The notes beneath the pieces were generated by a model, which was not told the DNA's origin, searched no databases, and worked only from the letters and a program-made list of their open reading frames with translations. The position numbers were made by a program, and so were the translations under genes. Below, one piece after another: positions 1 through 8,145 of a DNA stretch of 20,984 nt; the stretch's first letter is position 1, and every line of letters begins with the position of its first letter. This stretch comes from Chara braunii (taxonomy: Eukaryota; Streptophyta; Charophyceae; Charales; Characeae): the NCBI GenBank assembly GCA_003427395.1, contig BFEA01000298.1, positions 194,943 through 215,926 on the forward strand, written 5' to 3'.

Positions 1-20
1 AGAGACACACAGACACAGAG

Positions 21-24
<4 letters not shown>

Positions 25-90
<66 letters not shown>

Positions 91-124
91 GCGGACAGAC
101 AGACAGACAGACAGGCGGACAGAG
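25..124. repeat. Compound microsatellite (AG)n then (ACAG)n
   Basis: A pure AG dinucleotide run of about 23 copies (25-70) passes directly into ACAG tetranucleotides with two ACAGGCGG variant units (71-124). The junction looks like a slippage-derived compound array. It gives rise to arginine/glutamate-rich open frames on the minus strand that have no coding value. Confidence 0.95.
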
Positions 125-506
125 GGCTGAACGGAATGCGAACCACGGGAAATGGTCAGTAGTGGGAATTGTACTTATTACAGTATATATCCATCACATG
201 CATTTATGAAAGGCACACAAAGCACGACGATGCCAAGTAAAAGGCAGAAAATGCAGAAAGAGTAGACAACAGGAAGCAACGGTGGCATCTTGAATTGATT
301 TTTTTTTTCCCCGCCGGGATGTGGCCTCTCTTGTTTCCATTTACGTGTTTTTCCTTTTATTCGTTTTATCCGTTTCTGCCCTCGTAAAGACGGAGACGTA
401 GGTGAAAGGAAGAACGGGACCACAATGTATGGAGTGCAGGGTAGAGAATAAACCTCCCCATCCACCGTCCCATCAAAATGGCAGATAACAGCTAAGCAGT
501 GGCGTG

Positions 507-508
<2 letters not shown>
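125..508. other. Unassigned spacer
   Basis: I see no supported gene here. There is a short poly-T at 299-308 and otherwise mixed sequence. The open frame on the minus strand spanning this stretch owes part of its length to the neighbouring CT tract and shows no recognisable domain. Confidence 0.5.

Positions 509-545
<37 letters not shown>
509..545. repeat. (CT)n microsatellite
   Basis: About 18 uninterrupted CT units. The reverse strand reads as the same AG repeat seen at 25-70, so the first 545 bases contain the two complementary versions about 440 bases apart. Confidence 0.95.
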
Positions 546-549
<4 letters not shown>

Positions 550-889
550 CATTCGGCTCCATCTGGGTCGTCGATCTCATGCATCCATATGTCTATCTAT
601 CTAACCATCTTGATTTCCCTACCTATTGATCGATCACGATCGCTCTTAACATGCATTTGTGTTGATTGGACTCTGGTTCACATCGGTTGATTCGGCCATT
701 GGCAGAATTGAATAGGGGTCATATGCTGTGGAATCGAGTTATCTTACTCACAGAGAAGAGAGGAATGCAAATGTGTAGCTTGTCTCTAGAGGCGGGGGTC
801 ACTCTCCAGGTAGAGATAGTTCATTATTTCTCCTCGGTTCTCACGAAGTAAGTAGGCATGCCAGCTGACCTCAGAGGGATGCAGAGGGC

Positions 890-1002
890 TACCGTCTACC
901 CCGGATAGAACGTACGGTCATTGTAGCTGCATGTGGGGGGGAGTAGTTTTCAGTCTGTATAGAGCCATAATGACCGCACGTTTTATTCGGGCGAAGACGG
1001 TA
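890..1002. repeat. Imperfect inverted repeat (stem-loop element, copy 1)
   Basis: The arm at 890-928, beginning TACCGTCT and holding CGGTCATTGTAGCT, is imperfectly complementary to 963-1002, which holds AGCCATAATGACCG and ends AGACGGTA. The loop is about 34 bases and contains a G7 run. A related copy lies at 13690-13780, so this is a dispersed element and not a chance hairpin. No open reading frame is associated with it. A non-autonomous foldback transposon remnant is the likeliest explanation, by inference. Confidence 0.6.
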
Positions 1003-1154
1003 GTCAATCTGCCGAACAAAGTACTGGCACGGCAAATCAATCCCTATTTGGAAATGTCAGTCTGCACCTTGACGGTGTGTTAATCTTCTCTGCATCGTTC
1101 CAATTTTAACAGATGTCCCAAAGGACCACCGTGACGATGTGTTAGGGCAGGTAA

Positions 1155-1278
1155 TGGGCCTCGCTGCACTACTCTTCACATGCACAAAAGACAAAAAAGA
1201 TGGTAATGTATGTTTCCGTGTTCTCACGGAAGGTTCAGTCTCATTTTGCACATTCGGAGAGTAGTGTAGCGAGGCGCA
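1155..1278. mobile_element. Foldback element, MITE-like (copy A)
   Basis: GCCTCGCTGCACTACTCT at about 1159-1176 pairs with AGAGTAGTGTAGCGAGGC at about 1257-1274. The arms continue inward through partly matched sequence to a perfect 7-bp tip, TTCCGTG/CACGGAA, at about 1214-1231. The whole unit is a near-continuous hairpin without coding capacity. Its right arm (1239-1276) is repeated at 1593-1630 inside copy B, showing both belong to one family. No target-site duplication was established. Confidence 0.6.
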
Positions 1279-1316
1279 ATAGCCGAGCTTTTGACATTGC
1301 TTCTGACCGATTTGGC

Positions 1317-1361
1317 GGAAGAGGAGGAAGAGGAGGAAGACGAGGAAGAGGAGGAAGAGTA
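1317..1361. repeat. Purine-only (GAGGAA/GAG)n minisatellite
   Basis: A run of GAGGAA and GAG units with a single C interruption near 1341. The purine asymmetry makes intramolecular triplex formation plausible. The serine-rich minus-strand frame through it is a by-product. Confidence 0.9.
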
Positions 1362-1543
1362 ATAGCCATTCGATCCCGCAGTGAGGCAGGGAAGACAGAT
1401 GCCGTGCATCAGGCGGGCGTATGCTGCTTTTGCGGCTGACATGCGAGAGTGAGGATCAATCAAGGAAGCAAAGCTCTTCCAGAGAGGAAAGCTTGAGGAA
1501 GTAAGACTTACGGCCTCACCTGCCACTGTCGAAATGTGAAAAA

Positions 1544-1768
1544 GACAAAAATGTGGCGGGTGCATCTGCCCATGTTCTAGCGGGAAGCTCATTCTCATTT
1601 TGCACATTTCCAGAGTGGTGTGGCGATGTCCTTAGGCCCTTGCTCCACTACTCACAAAATGTGCAGCATGAAAATAAACCTTGCACTAGAACATGGAAAG
1701 ATTCACCGCCATGTCTTTTCTGTCTTCTGTATGTGTATGGTGTGTAGTGGAGCAAGGCCCTTAGGGTC
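1544..1768. mobile_element. Foldback element, MITE-like (copy B)
   Basis: Outer arms about 1544-1580 and 1686-1724 are complementary, including a perfect 11-bp CCATGTTCTAG/CTAGAACATGG (1570-1580 and 1686-1696). The centre, about 1611-1651, is a palindrome starting GAGTGGTGTGG and ending CCACTACTC. An extra inverted copy of the central CCTTGCTCCACTAC sequence follows at 1743-1768. The left arm shares TCTCATTTTGCACATT with copy A. There is no open frame of interest. This is a foldback or MITE-type element by structure; family unknown. Confidence 0.65.
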
Positions 1769-1787
1769 TTTTTTTCCTTTATAGTTC

Positions 1788-1802
1788 TTTTTTTTTTTTT
1801 TT
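1788..1802. repeat. Poly-T tract
   Basis: Fifteen T residues, preceded by a shorter T run at about 1769-1775. It follows copy B of the foldback family directly. Confidence 0.9.
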
Positions 1803-1816
1803 ACCTCTGTCACTCT

Positions 1817-1845
1817 CGGGAAAACTGGGAAAACTGGGAAAACTC
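1817..1845. repeat. 9-bp tandem repeat GGGAAAACT
   Basis: Three near-perfect head-to-tail copies of GGGAAAACT followed by a partial copy. Confidence 0.85.
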
Positions 1846-1851
1846 GGATAG

Positions 1852-2310
1852 ACCGGGAGCAGTTTCCAGTATCCCGCTCACAGGCTGTACCTCGCGGATC
1901 GGCTACAAACTGCAATCGAAAGGCCAAGCTGTGAAAGCAGATCTTACCTACTCATGGCACAACAGATGCGAGGCGCTTGGACTGCATCACATCAACACGA
2001 AATGGGTAACGTTCTTATCCACACTCTCCTCAGCGCACTGGAGACCAAAGCAGGGGGACTACAGTGGCTACATCTGCATACCTGTATCCCTACTGCTCTT
2101 TGATGTTCAGAGAGGGGTATGGAGATTGATACTCAATGTACAGCGTGCGCACAAGCATCTCTGGAGGAGTCGCTACACCTATGGTGGGAGTGCATCATTG
2201 CAAGAGGTTTTTGGGATCGACTCCGGACTCTGTGGTCACAGGCATACGGTGACTCCTCCGTCTGGCAGAAAGACTTCATCGTCACAGGCAGAGTACAGGA
2301 GACTGTATAG
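1852..2310 (+). pseudogene. LINE-type non-LTR retrotransposon ORF2 C-terminal remnant (zf-RVT finger)
   Basis: A plus-strand frame opens after TAG (1849-1851) and runs to a TGA at 2101. It resumes in the same frame from the methionine at 2119 to the stop at 2308-2310. After the TGA it encodes IDTQCTACAQ, then EESLHLWWEC and GFWDRLRTLW. This is a C-x2-C-x9-H-x4-C finger followed by a conserved Phe-Trp, as in the zinc-binding region at the C-terminus of plant LINE reverse transcriptases (zf-RVT type). The intact protein would copy LINE RNA into genomic DNA by target-primed reverse transcription. The catalytic reverse transcriptase and endonuclease domains are absent and there is one in-frame stop, so the copy is dead. 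T-rich sequence at 2371-2396 lies downstream. The finger assignment is fairly secure; the sequence upstream of the TGA is assigned only because it stays open and in register. Confidence 0.65.
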
Positions 2311-2370
2311 ACAAGCAGACTTATCAGATGGCCTGATTTTTTAGAACCAGGGCTTGATGTTTTATATGTT

Positions 2371-2396
2371 TTTTTTTTTTTTCGGTTTTTTTTTTA
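2371..2396. repeat. T-rich tract
   Basis: Two poly-T runs separated by CGG, about 60 bases after the LINE remnant. For a plus-strand LINE the expected tail would be A-rich, so this T-tract is probably unrelated or belongs to a minus-strand retroposon. Confidence 0.85.
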
Positions 2397-2700
2397 CAAT
2401 ATGTCAGTAAGAAGTGCACTCTACAGATTGGTGTAAAGTATGGTTAAAATGACCCTTTGGTTTTCTTATAAATGAGGGTGAAAATTGGGGGGTCCGTTAA
2501 CCTTCTCTCTGGATAACCAGAAGGGACACAATATTTTCGCAGAAGAAATCTTATCTTCAGACACTCTTCTCTCTTTTCAAACCAGCTTTTTTTTTTTAGG
2601 ACAGACATTATGGCTGATTGGGTTAAACATAGAAAAATATTAAAAATAGTAAATGAGGCATTAGCTGCCAAGTAGTCCTTCCTATAGAAATGGTCTTCCC
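2397..2700. other. Unassigned spacer
   Basis: AT-leaning mixed sequence with a poly-T run near 2587-2598. The minus-strand open frame crossing it has no recognisable motif. No gene supported. Confidence 0.5.
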
Positions 2701-2904
2701 TTTATCAGTGGATCTACTTCAGGGGAAAAGACAAGCTTGAATACTCTGAGTTACTGTGGGACCAACCGACGCCCCTCAGCCCTTGCATTTTCAGGGGGGA
2801 TCTGACAGCCGACAGGCTGAGAGGGACTGAATGGGGGTATGGAGCCCCCCAGTCATTCTTGCTACTACAGATGTATCTACTTCAATGTCTGATCACTGTT
2901 ATAA

Positions 2905-2957
2905 GGGACGCTGGACCCGTTTTCCAGAAGGTGCAGCTCCCCACCAATCGATTGGAG
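2905..2957 (+). repeat. Dispersed repeat copy 1 (plus orientation)
   Basis: The segment starting GGGACGCTGGACCCGTTTTC and containing GCTCCCCACCAAT matches 5434-5486 in reverse orientation with few differences. Weaker similarity extends upstream to the GGAGCCCC motif near 2841. It is part of a larger interspersed element whose ends I cannot fix. The reading frames across it look non-coding. Confidence 0.75.
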
Positions 2958-3109
2958 TCATCCACCCAGAGGCCTCGATCCTGCTGGTTCTGGGCACGCC
3001 TCCATGCATACAACGTCCATCACGCCTCCCCGCCTTGCATGCCTGGCTGCATCAGCACACCTTATTGCCGCCTTCTTACGGCTGGCTGGATCGGCAGCTT
3101 ATGTGATTA

Positions 3110-3477
3110 GTGTTTTCTGCCCTCCCTTTGCATAACCCCGCCATACCCGTTGTGGTCTTGCCATCCTTCAAAGAGAAGAACCAGACTTCCTCTCCTTTCT
3201 TCCCTCCCCCCCCCCTCCCCCCCATTTTATCCCTAACTTTCTACATCAGACACACTTTGTAAATCCTCCGAGTGGAATAACAGTGCGAGGAATGAGCTTT
3301 ACACTCTCGGAATGACCTTCAGCAAGCTCAAAGTGGGCTGGCATGAAAAATGTAATACGACCATGAAATTCAGGACAGCAAAATTAAGAGGGTCTTGTTA
3401 TTTTCTTCGCTATGACAATTCAACTTCCTTCCTCCACAAATTAGCTTCTTAGCTACAATATTTGCGGTAAACTCTGC
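3110..3477. other. Unassigned spacer with C/T-rich run
   Basis: No gene recognised. It holds a C-rich pyrimidine stretch at about 3200-3224, followed by ordinary mixed sequence. Confidence 0.5.
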
Positions 3478-3623
3478 ACATAGTTTTCACATAGTTTTCA
3501 CACAAGTTTTCACATAGTTCACATAGTTTTCACATAGTTTGCACATAGTTTTCACATAGTTTTCACATAGTTTTCACATAGTTTGCACATAGTTTGGACA
3601 TAGTTTGCACATAGTTTGCACGT
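3478..3623. repeat. 12-bp minisatellite CACATAGTTTTC/G
   Basis: About twelve units of a 12-bp repeat, CACATAGTTT plus TC or TG. A shortened unit lies near 3515 and variant units at the end have GGACATAG and GCACGTGG. Because 12 is a multiple of three, the minus strand stays open and reads NYV/KTM-type repeats. I regard that as an artefact. Confidence 0.92.
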
Positions 3624-3993
3624 GGTCTTATCCAGTCTGATCTGATCAAATCCAAGTGAGCAATCTGAAGAGCATCACACTGATTACCTTCCTGATCCGT
3701 CCCTCCTTCCAGCCCCACCCTGCGTCTGCAAGCTTTCCATACGTACCAAGTGAAAAAATAGACCAGAGCTTGCCCCATCCTGCTCTTTTGTGGCTTGAAC
3801 ACCATCATGCTCTGTGAGATGCAATTCCTGACATGAAGCGGTTGTTCTTGTTGTTGACTTGCTGACATGCCCCTTCCTTATCATGTCTAAGTCAAGCGCA
3901 AGCCACAGGCAGGCAGATTATGTGCCGGAAGTCATTCAGGAAGGCAAGCTGAGCTGCACAGTTAGAGAACTCGTTGCTTTGCCTTGCTGCGCT

Positions 3994-4052
3994 TGAGCTG
4001 ACCGTCTTGCTGCTCTTGAGCTGACCATCTTGCTGCTCTTGAGATGACCGTA
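3994..4052. repeat. 23-bp tandem repeat
   Basis: Two full units plus a partial third of CTTGAGCTGACC followed by RTCTTGCTGCT. The units differ at single positions. Confidence 0.8.
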
Positions 4053-4149
4053 GATATAGTCAATTCCATAGCAATAGCAAAGAGAGAGAAGTCCAGCTCA
4101 CTTCCTGCAGAGCTTCAACCGGACTTCTTGCAGAGCCAGACTTCCCCCA

Positions 4150-4350
4150 GAAAAAAAGTCGACAACTAAACTCGGGAATCAAACTCCGCAGGAAAATCGA
4201 GGTCAGCTGCAAGCTCTGAATTCACAGCACAGCAGAGAGTGATCAAAGCCGGGCCTGAACTCACAGCGCAGCAGAGTTTGGTCAAAGCAGGGTTTGACTT
4301 CACAGCCACGCTTGATTTCACAGCCGGACCGGAGTTGACATCACCGCAGA
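4150..4350. repeat. Degenerate repeats with TTCACAGC core
   Basis: Recurrent TTCACAGC/CTCACAGC and GTCAAAGC motifs appear roughly every 25-35 bases (for example near 4220, 4258, 4300, 4318). It reads like an older, diverged part of the tandem field that continues at 4440-4540. Confidence 0.5.
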
Positions 4351-4381
4351 GATAGGCTGAAGAAGATTAGACTTTTATTGA

Positions 4382-4843
4382 AATTCAAAACTTTTCAACC
4401 CTAAACAGAAGTCAACAGTTCAAGCTCTGAAATGGAGGTCTAAGTCAAACTCTGCTGAGAAGTCAAAGTCTGCTGAGAAGTCAAACTCTGCTGAGAAGTT
4501 AAACTCTGCTGAGAAGTCAAACTCTGCGGAGAAGTCGAGCTTGCCTTCAAGCTTTGAAGCGACGGCAAAGGTCAATCTCACAACCGAGCTTGCCTTCACA
4601 GAAGAGCTAGAATCACCTTCCAACTCTACATCTGAAAACCTGCTCGAGGTTTCTAGACGCGCAGAAGAGCTAGAATCACCTTCAGGCATCGGTCAGGTTG
4701 GTCACAGACGTAACAGTGATTTGTCTCAGAGTCCACCTGCTGCAATGTCTGCTGAACAGCAGGGCACAGGACACTCCCTCCCTCCTATACAACAACGACC
4801 TCCGATATCTGCTGTGCAGGACAGACCTGGGAACCAATGTTAG
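4382..4843 (+). other. 154-codon open stretch over an 18-bp repeat, possibly retroelement-derived
   Basis: After TGA at 4379 the plus strand is open to the TAG at 4841-4843. It first encodes five copies of a hexapeptide close to NSAEKS (18-bp unit at 4440-4540), then non-repetitive sequence with the duplicated segment EELESPS (4606 and 4669), and finally a Gln/Pro-rich end. No methionine starts the frame in a good context. The minus strand across 4689-4420 is also open and begins MPEGDSSSS, then reads FDFSAE repeats. I cannot decide which strand, if either, is coding. If the edge at 4838 is an LTR boundary (see findings) the minus strand would lie where gag is expected. No domain recognised. 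Confidence 0.3.
4440..4540. repeat. 18-bp tandem repeat TCTGCTGAGAAGTCAAAC
   Basis: Five consecutive units with one or two substitutions each. The period is a multiple of three, so both strands remain open. The repeat flows into a longer duplicated segment, GCAGAAGAGCTAGAATCACC type, seen near 4599 and 4661. Confidence 0.9.
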
Positions 4844-5014
4844 GAATGGCGAAACCTCTTTACTCATAACCACATCGTTGACTTTAGACAACTTTCTTTG
4901 TCTGCACTACATTCCCATTGGGTATAGGTTTCCCAAGGTTGCCACAGAATCTCAGGGCATGATAATACCCCTACATATGGGCGTCGTCAGCGATGTTAAA
5001 CCACCAGTACTTAA

Positions 5015-5038
5015 CCCAGCTATCGGCCCAGCTATCGG
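5015..5038. repeat. 12-bp tandem duplication CCCAGCTATCGG
   Basis: Two perfect adjacent copies, followed by a GC-rich GCCGCGGGCGG run. Confidence 0.85.
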
Positions 5039-5333
5039 CCGCGGGCGGACAAAAATAGAGTCAAAATTTCTAGTCGGATGAATTTGGGCACTCCTGTAGT
5101 GGCCCGTACGTTTCCGAAAATCGTGGCTTGTTTATGGGCACAACTTTAGGAAGTACTTGTGGTTTAAAATTTTAAATGTCATCTTCCTGTCCTCTGCCTC
5201 GTCTGTTTCCTTTGCTGATTGTACTCTGCTTTCACTCACATGCCTGCCGTCCTTTGGCACACATTGACCTCTGCCATACTCTGCCATGATCTGTACTTAC
5301 CATTCCTTTGTGATCCTGTTCATTTTTTTTGTT

Positions 5334-5335
<2 letters not shown>

Positions 5336-5374
<39 letters not shown>

Positions 5375-5590
5375 CACCCCCTTCGGTGATAGTGGTGCTG
5401 ATAAGAGCAGACACCACTAGCACCTGAGGAGAGGCTCCATCTATTGGTGGGGAGCATCACCTGCTGGAAAACGGGTCCAGCGTCCCATATACAGAATGAA
5501 TGTAGAGTGTGTAAGGAAGAAAAATAAGGGGCTCCTGCCAGCATTGATTACCCTGGCATCCAGGGGATTGACTGAGCAGGCTATTGGGAA
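5336..5590 (-). mobile_element. Minus-strand retroposon-like repeat with poly-A tail
   Basis: Read on the minus strand, 5486-5434 carries the same segment as 2905-2957. The element then continues for about 65 bases and ends in a pure A35 tract (5336-5370 as poly-T on the plus strand). A poly-A tail on one side of a dispersed repeat is the mark of SINE-like or processed retroposition. Similarity to copy 1 extends upstream to a GGAGCCCC motif (5533 region). No pol III A or B box was identified, so the promoter type is unknown. The 5' end near 5590 is approximate. Confidence 0.45.
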
Positions 5591-6220
5591 GGGGGAGTAA
5601 ACCTCTTCGCCCTGAAACGGGCGCCAAATATCAACTACTACAAACTAGTCCCTCCCCCTCTCCTCCTACCCATTTAGTACCAAAACTCTCTTTTTTGAAC
5701 AGACTCTGCTTACCCTGGTAAAGGGAGCAGAGAAAAACTGACAAAGCAATGACCCGACTAGTCAGACCAGTCCGACCAGATTTAAGCAGATTTAAGCAGA
5801 GTTAAGCACCTGCGTACCAATGAGACTCTACTATTGAGTTTGCAGGCGGTGGGAAGGGATCAGGGAAATCTGAGAAAGGCCGCAATGGGATGGAGGGGTC
5901 AATACTGGTCCAATCATGAAAGTGGAGGTGGTAGTCACTTTCAAGCTTTTCGTTGTTTCTTCCTTCCCCCCCTTCCCCTCCCTCCCCCCCTTTCCACTGT
6001 ATCTCCGTTATCCAACCCCCTTGTTCCCCTCCCAGCCAGTCCTTGCAGAAAGATTGTATTTTTCTTCATATTAATGTTTTGTTACATTTCTTTGCGATCA
6101 TGTTCATGTTTTGTTATGCTTTGTTCTTCCGACTATAGTCTGTCGTTGTCAAATTTCTCTGCCAGCCATGCTGCACTCCATCATATCGCCACATATCTGA
6201 TGTTTGTCCACATACTCTTC
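5591..6220. other. Unassigned spacer with small hairpin and 10-bp repeats
   Basis: There is a hairpin at 5704-5732 (CTCTGCT/AGCAGAG) and ATTTAAGCAG units at about 5779-5808. C/T-rich sequence follows at 5960-6000. The 131-codon plus frame starting at 5834 is pyrimidine-rich, low-complexity and unconvincing. Confidence 0.45.
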
Positions 6221-6419
6221 TCTACTTAGTATGGTCTCTGCTGTAATGGGCCACCCCAGTTGTGGTTCAGCATACTCAGCATGTACCCTTCGTTGACGGT
6301 GCCCCTATGCATGATCCCTTCCCTACTCTGCCATGCTCGCCGTCCCAAAATTTGGCACACCTTTCCATCTGATCTCTCATCATCCATCGCCATACTAGCA
6401 TGGTATGGTCAAGCAGCGT

Positions 6420-6830
6420 AGGGTATAGCAATGTGCCAAACAAACATAGCTATAGCTGCTATACACTACGCTGCTTTATCACACAATGCTCACCGTACAT
6501 CAGTGTACTTCGCCAGGCATTGTGCCACAAAACATGGCTATACTTTGCCTGGCAATGTGCCAAACAAACATAGATATACCCTACACTGCTTTGTCGTACG
6601 ATGCTCGCCAAACATCCCCATACTTTGCCAGGCATTGCGGCGAACACAGCTATACTTGGCCGGCATTGTGGCGAACATAGGTATACTTTGCCAGGCCTTG
6701 TGGCAAACATAGCTGTACTTTGCCAGGCATTGTGCCGATCAAACATGGCTAACCCTAGTCATGCTAATAGCTATACTTTGCCAGGCATTGTTCACAACAT
6801 AGCTATACTCTGCCATGCTTTGCCGCCGCC
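6420..6830. repeat. Degenerate satellite, unit about 32-40 bp (CATAGCTATACTTTGCCAGG)
   Basis: At least ten diverged units share CATAGCTATACTTTGCCAGG followed by CATTGTGSCRAA. Clear examples start near 6532, 6655, 6688, 6710, 6766 and 6799. Unit length varies and insertions are common, so this is an old array. Several overlapping open frames on both strands arise from it and are not credible genes. Confidence 0.85.
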
Positions 6831-6863
6831 TGCGATACCCTTCCCTACTTCGTCATGCTTCCT

Positions 6864-6946
6864 ATTCCACACGTCTGCATTTCACAATTCTCACCTGGTC
6901 ATACACCGCCTCCAAACTTGCTGTTCCACACGTCTGCATTTTTCAC
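6864..6946. repeat. Short direct repeat TTCCACACGTCTGCATTT
   Basis: Two copies, at about 6865-6882 and 6924-6941, 59 bases apart. Each is followed by TTCAC or TTTCAC. Confidence 0.8.
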
Positions 6947-7021
6947 GATTCCATCCTCACCATACATTGCCACACTTTGCTAGTGATAGTAAATCATGCT
7001 TGGTTCATCCTCAAAAGCTTG

Positions 7022-7170
7022 GCATGGCCAAGTACAGCTGAGGATGGCCAAGTACAGCTGAGGATGGACAAGCACAGCTGAGGATGGACAAGTAAGCTTT
7101 GTTGAGCGGCCAAGAAAAGCAAAGGATGGACAAGTTCAGCTTTGTTGAGCCAAGGATGGCCAAATAAAGC
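7022..7170. repeat. 20-bp tandem repeat GATGGCCAAGTACAGCTGAG
   Basis: Three or four clear 20-bp units (GATGGMCAAGYACAGCTGAG), then more diverged ones with GATGGACAAG and GATGGCCAAATAAAGCT out to about 7170. Confidence 0.85.
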
Positions 7171-7315
7171 TAAGCATGCATACAATCTAAAAATGGTGGT
7201 ATAGCGAAGCAATGGCCAAGGAAAGGCCGGATGGCTATTGAGTATGGGTAAACTCTAAGCATGGCCAGAAATACAGCATCACATGCAAAGCAGTACCACC
7301 TGAGTGAAACCCGTT

Positions 7316-7690
7316 CGAATCGGGACGGTGCAGAGAGGATAAGCATGCCTCCTCGTGCACAGATGACATGCACAAAATTGAGTTGCGGTGTTCCCACCCT
7401 CGTGACACCCATTAAACCACCACTACCTCCGAGCCTCATTTAGCAGAGGCAGAGTCTAACATCGCGCTGACGGTGGGAGCACCAGAGCGGCGTTTTCGTT
7501 TCCTTCTGGCTGGCACCGCCAGCCTTTGTGTCCTGGTAGTGCCCACCCAGCCTCTGCCTGCCTCTGAAGAATGAAGTGTAGGTTACTTTTACGACTCAGC
7601 CTCCCAACCTGAAAGGAAGTGGTGGTTTAAAATCGGGACCGCAAGAGAGGATCAGCATGGCCCTCGTGCACAGACGGCGAGCACAAAAGA
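7316..7690. repeat. Direct repeats flanking a foldback
   Basis: AATCGGGACGGTGCAGAGAG at 7319 and AATCGGGACCGCAAGAGAGG at 7631 start two related segments of about 60 bases. Both continue through AGCATG, CCTCGTGCACAG and GCACAAAA. They bracket the hairpin element at 7412-7629, as if the element had inserted into, or been carried with, a duplicated unit. The left copy is preceded by GTTCGAATC, which resembles a pol III B box. Confidence 0.7.
7412..7629. mobile_element. 218-bp foldback element with TAAACCACCACT termini
   Basis: The ends TAAACCACCACTACCT and AGGAAGTGGTGGTTTA are inverted repeats. GCAGAGGCAGAG on the left pairs with CTCTGCCTGCCTCTG on the right. The symmetry centre is GGCTGG-CACCG-CCAGCC at 7508-7524. 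Arms are imperfect throughout but in register. This is a non-autonomous foldback or MITE-like element by structure. Family and target-site duplication are unknown. Confidence 0.65.
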
Positions 7691-7890
7691 CTTCAGAAGT
7701 GACCAAGTGTGACCAGGTTCTGTGAACAAACGCCCTTTCTCTTACCCAGTTCAATTTCAAAAATTTGAGTACAAGAAGCTGGCTCTCTCCATGTAAACGA
7801 GGCACTCACACATACTGAGCTAATTACCCAAATGACAAATGTGTTGTTTATTCCCATACAAAAGTCAGGCGTTCGATTGTTACATTTCCC

Positions 7891-7937
7891 CAACAACAAC
7901 AACAACAACAAAAAAAAAAAAAAAAAAAAAAAAAAAA
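7891..7937. repeat. (CAA)n-poly-A tract
   Basis: Six to seven CAA units run into about 28 A residues. It could be the 3' tail of a plus-strand retroposon, but the body upstream was not recognised. Confidence 0.9.
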
Positions 7938-8005
7938 CCAATGCAGTGGCAACTCCACCGGCGCACGCTCACAATTTCCGTCCTGCTGCTCAGGTCAAGA
8001 GGAGA

Positions 8006-8145
8006 TCTCTCTCTCTCTCTCTCTCAAAATTTAATTTAATAATTTATATAACTATTTATTTTAGTAGTTATGAAACTACCAATTAATTACTTCATACATA
8101 TTTTTTATAAATATCTTAGGTATGGTATCTCTCTCTCTCTCTCTC
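8006..8145. repeat. AT-rich segment between two (CT)n tracts
   Basis: CT runs at 8006-8025 and 8128-8145 flank about 100 bases of almost pure A/T (8026-8127). This segment contains TAGTAGTT and AACTACCA-type short inverted words. The matching flanks suggest an insertion into a single CT microsatellite, or two independent expansions around an AT-rich island. Confidence 0.7.

Noticed and set aside
1224-1607. 127-codon minus frame with a long serine run
   Set aside because: The serine run is the GAGGAA purine tract and the ends lie inside the two foldback elements.
3478-3623. Regular array considered as a CRISPR
   Set aside because: The period is 12 bases with no spacers, so it is a minisatellite. 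The same holds for 18612-18690.
7300-7320. tRNA-like T-arm CCCGTTCGAATCGGG
   Set aside because: No acceptor stem, D-arm or anticodon arm can be placed upstream, so it is not a tRNA gene. It is kept only as a possible SINE B box.
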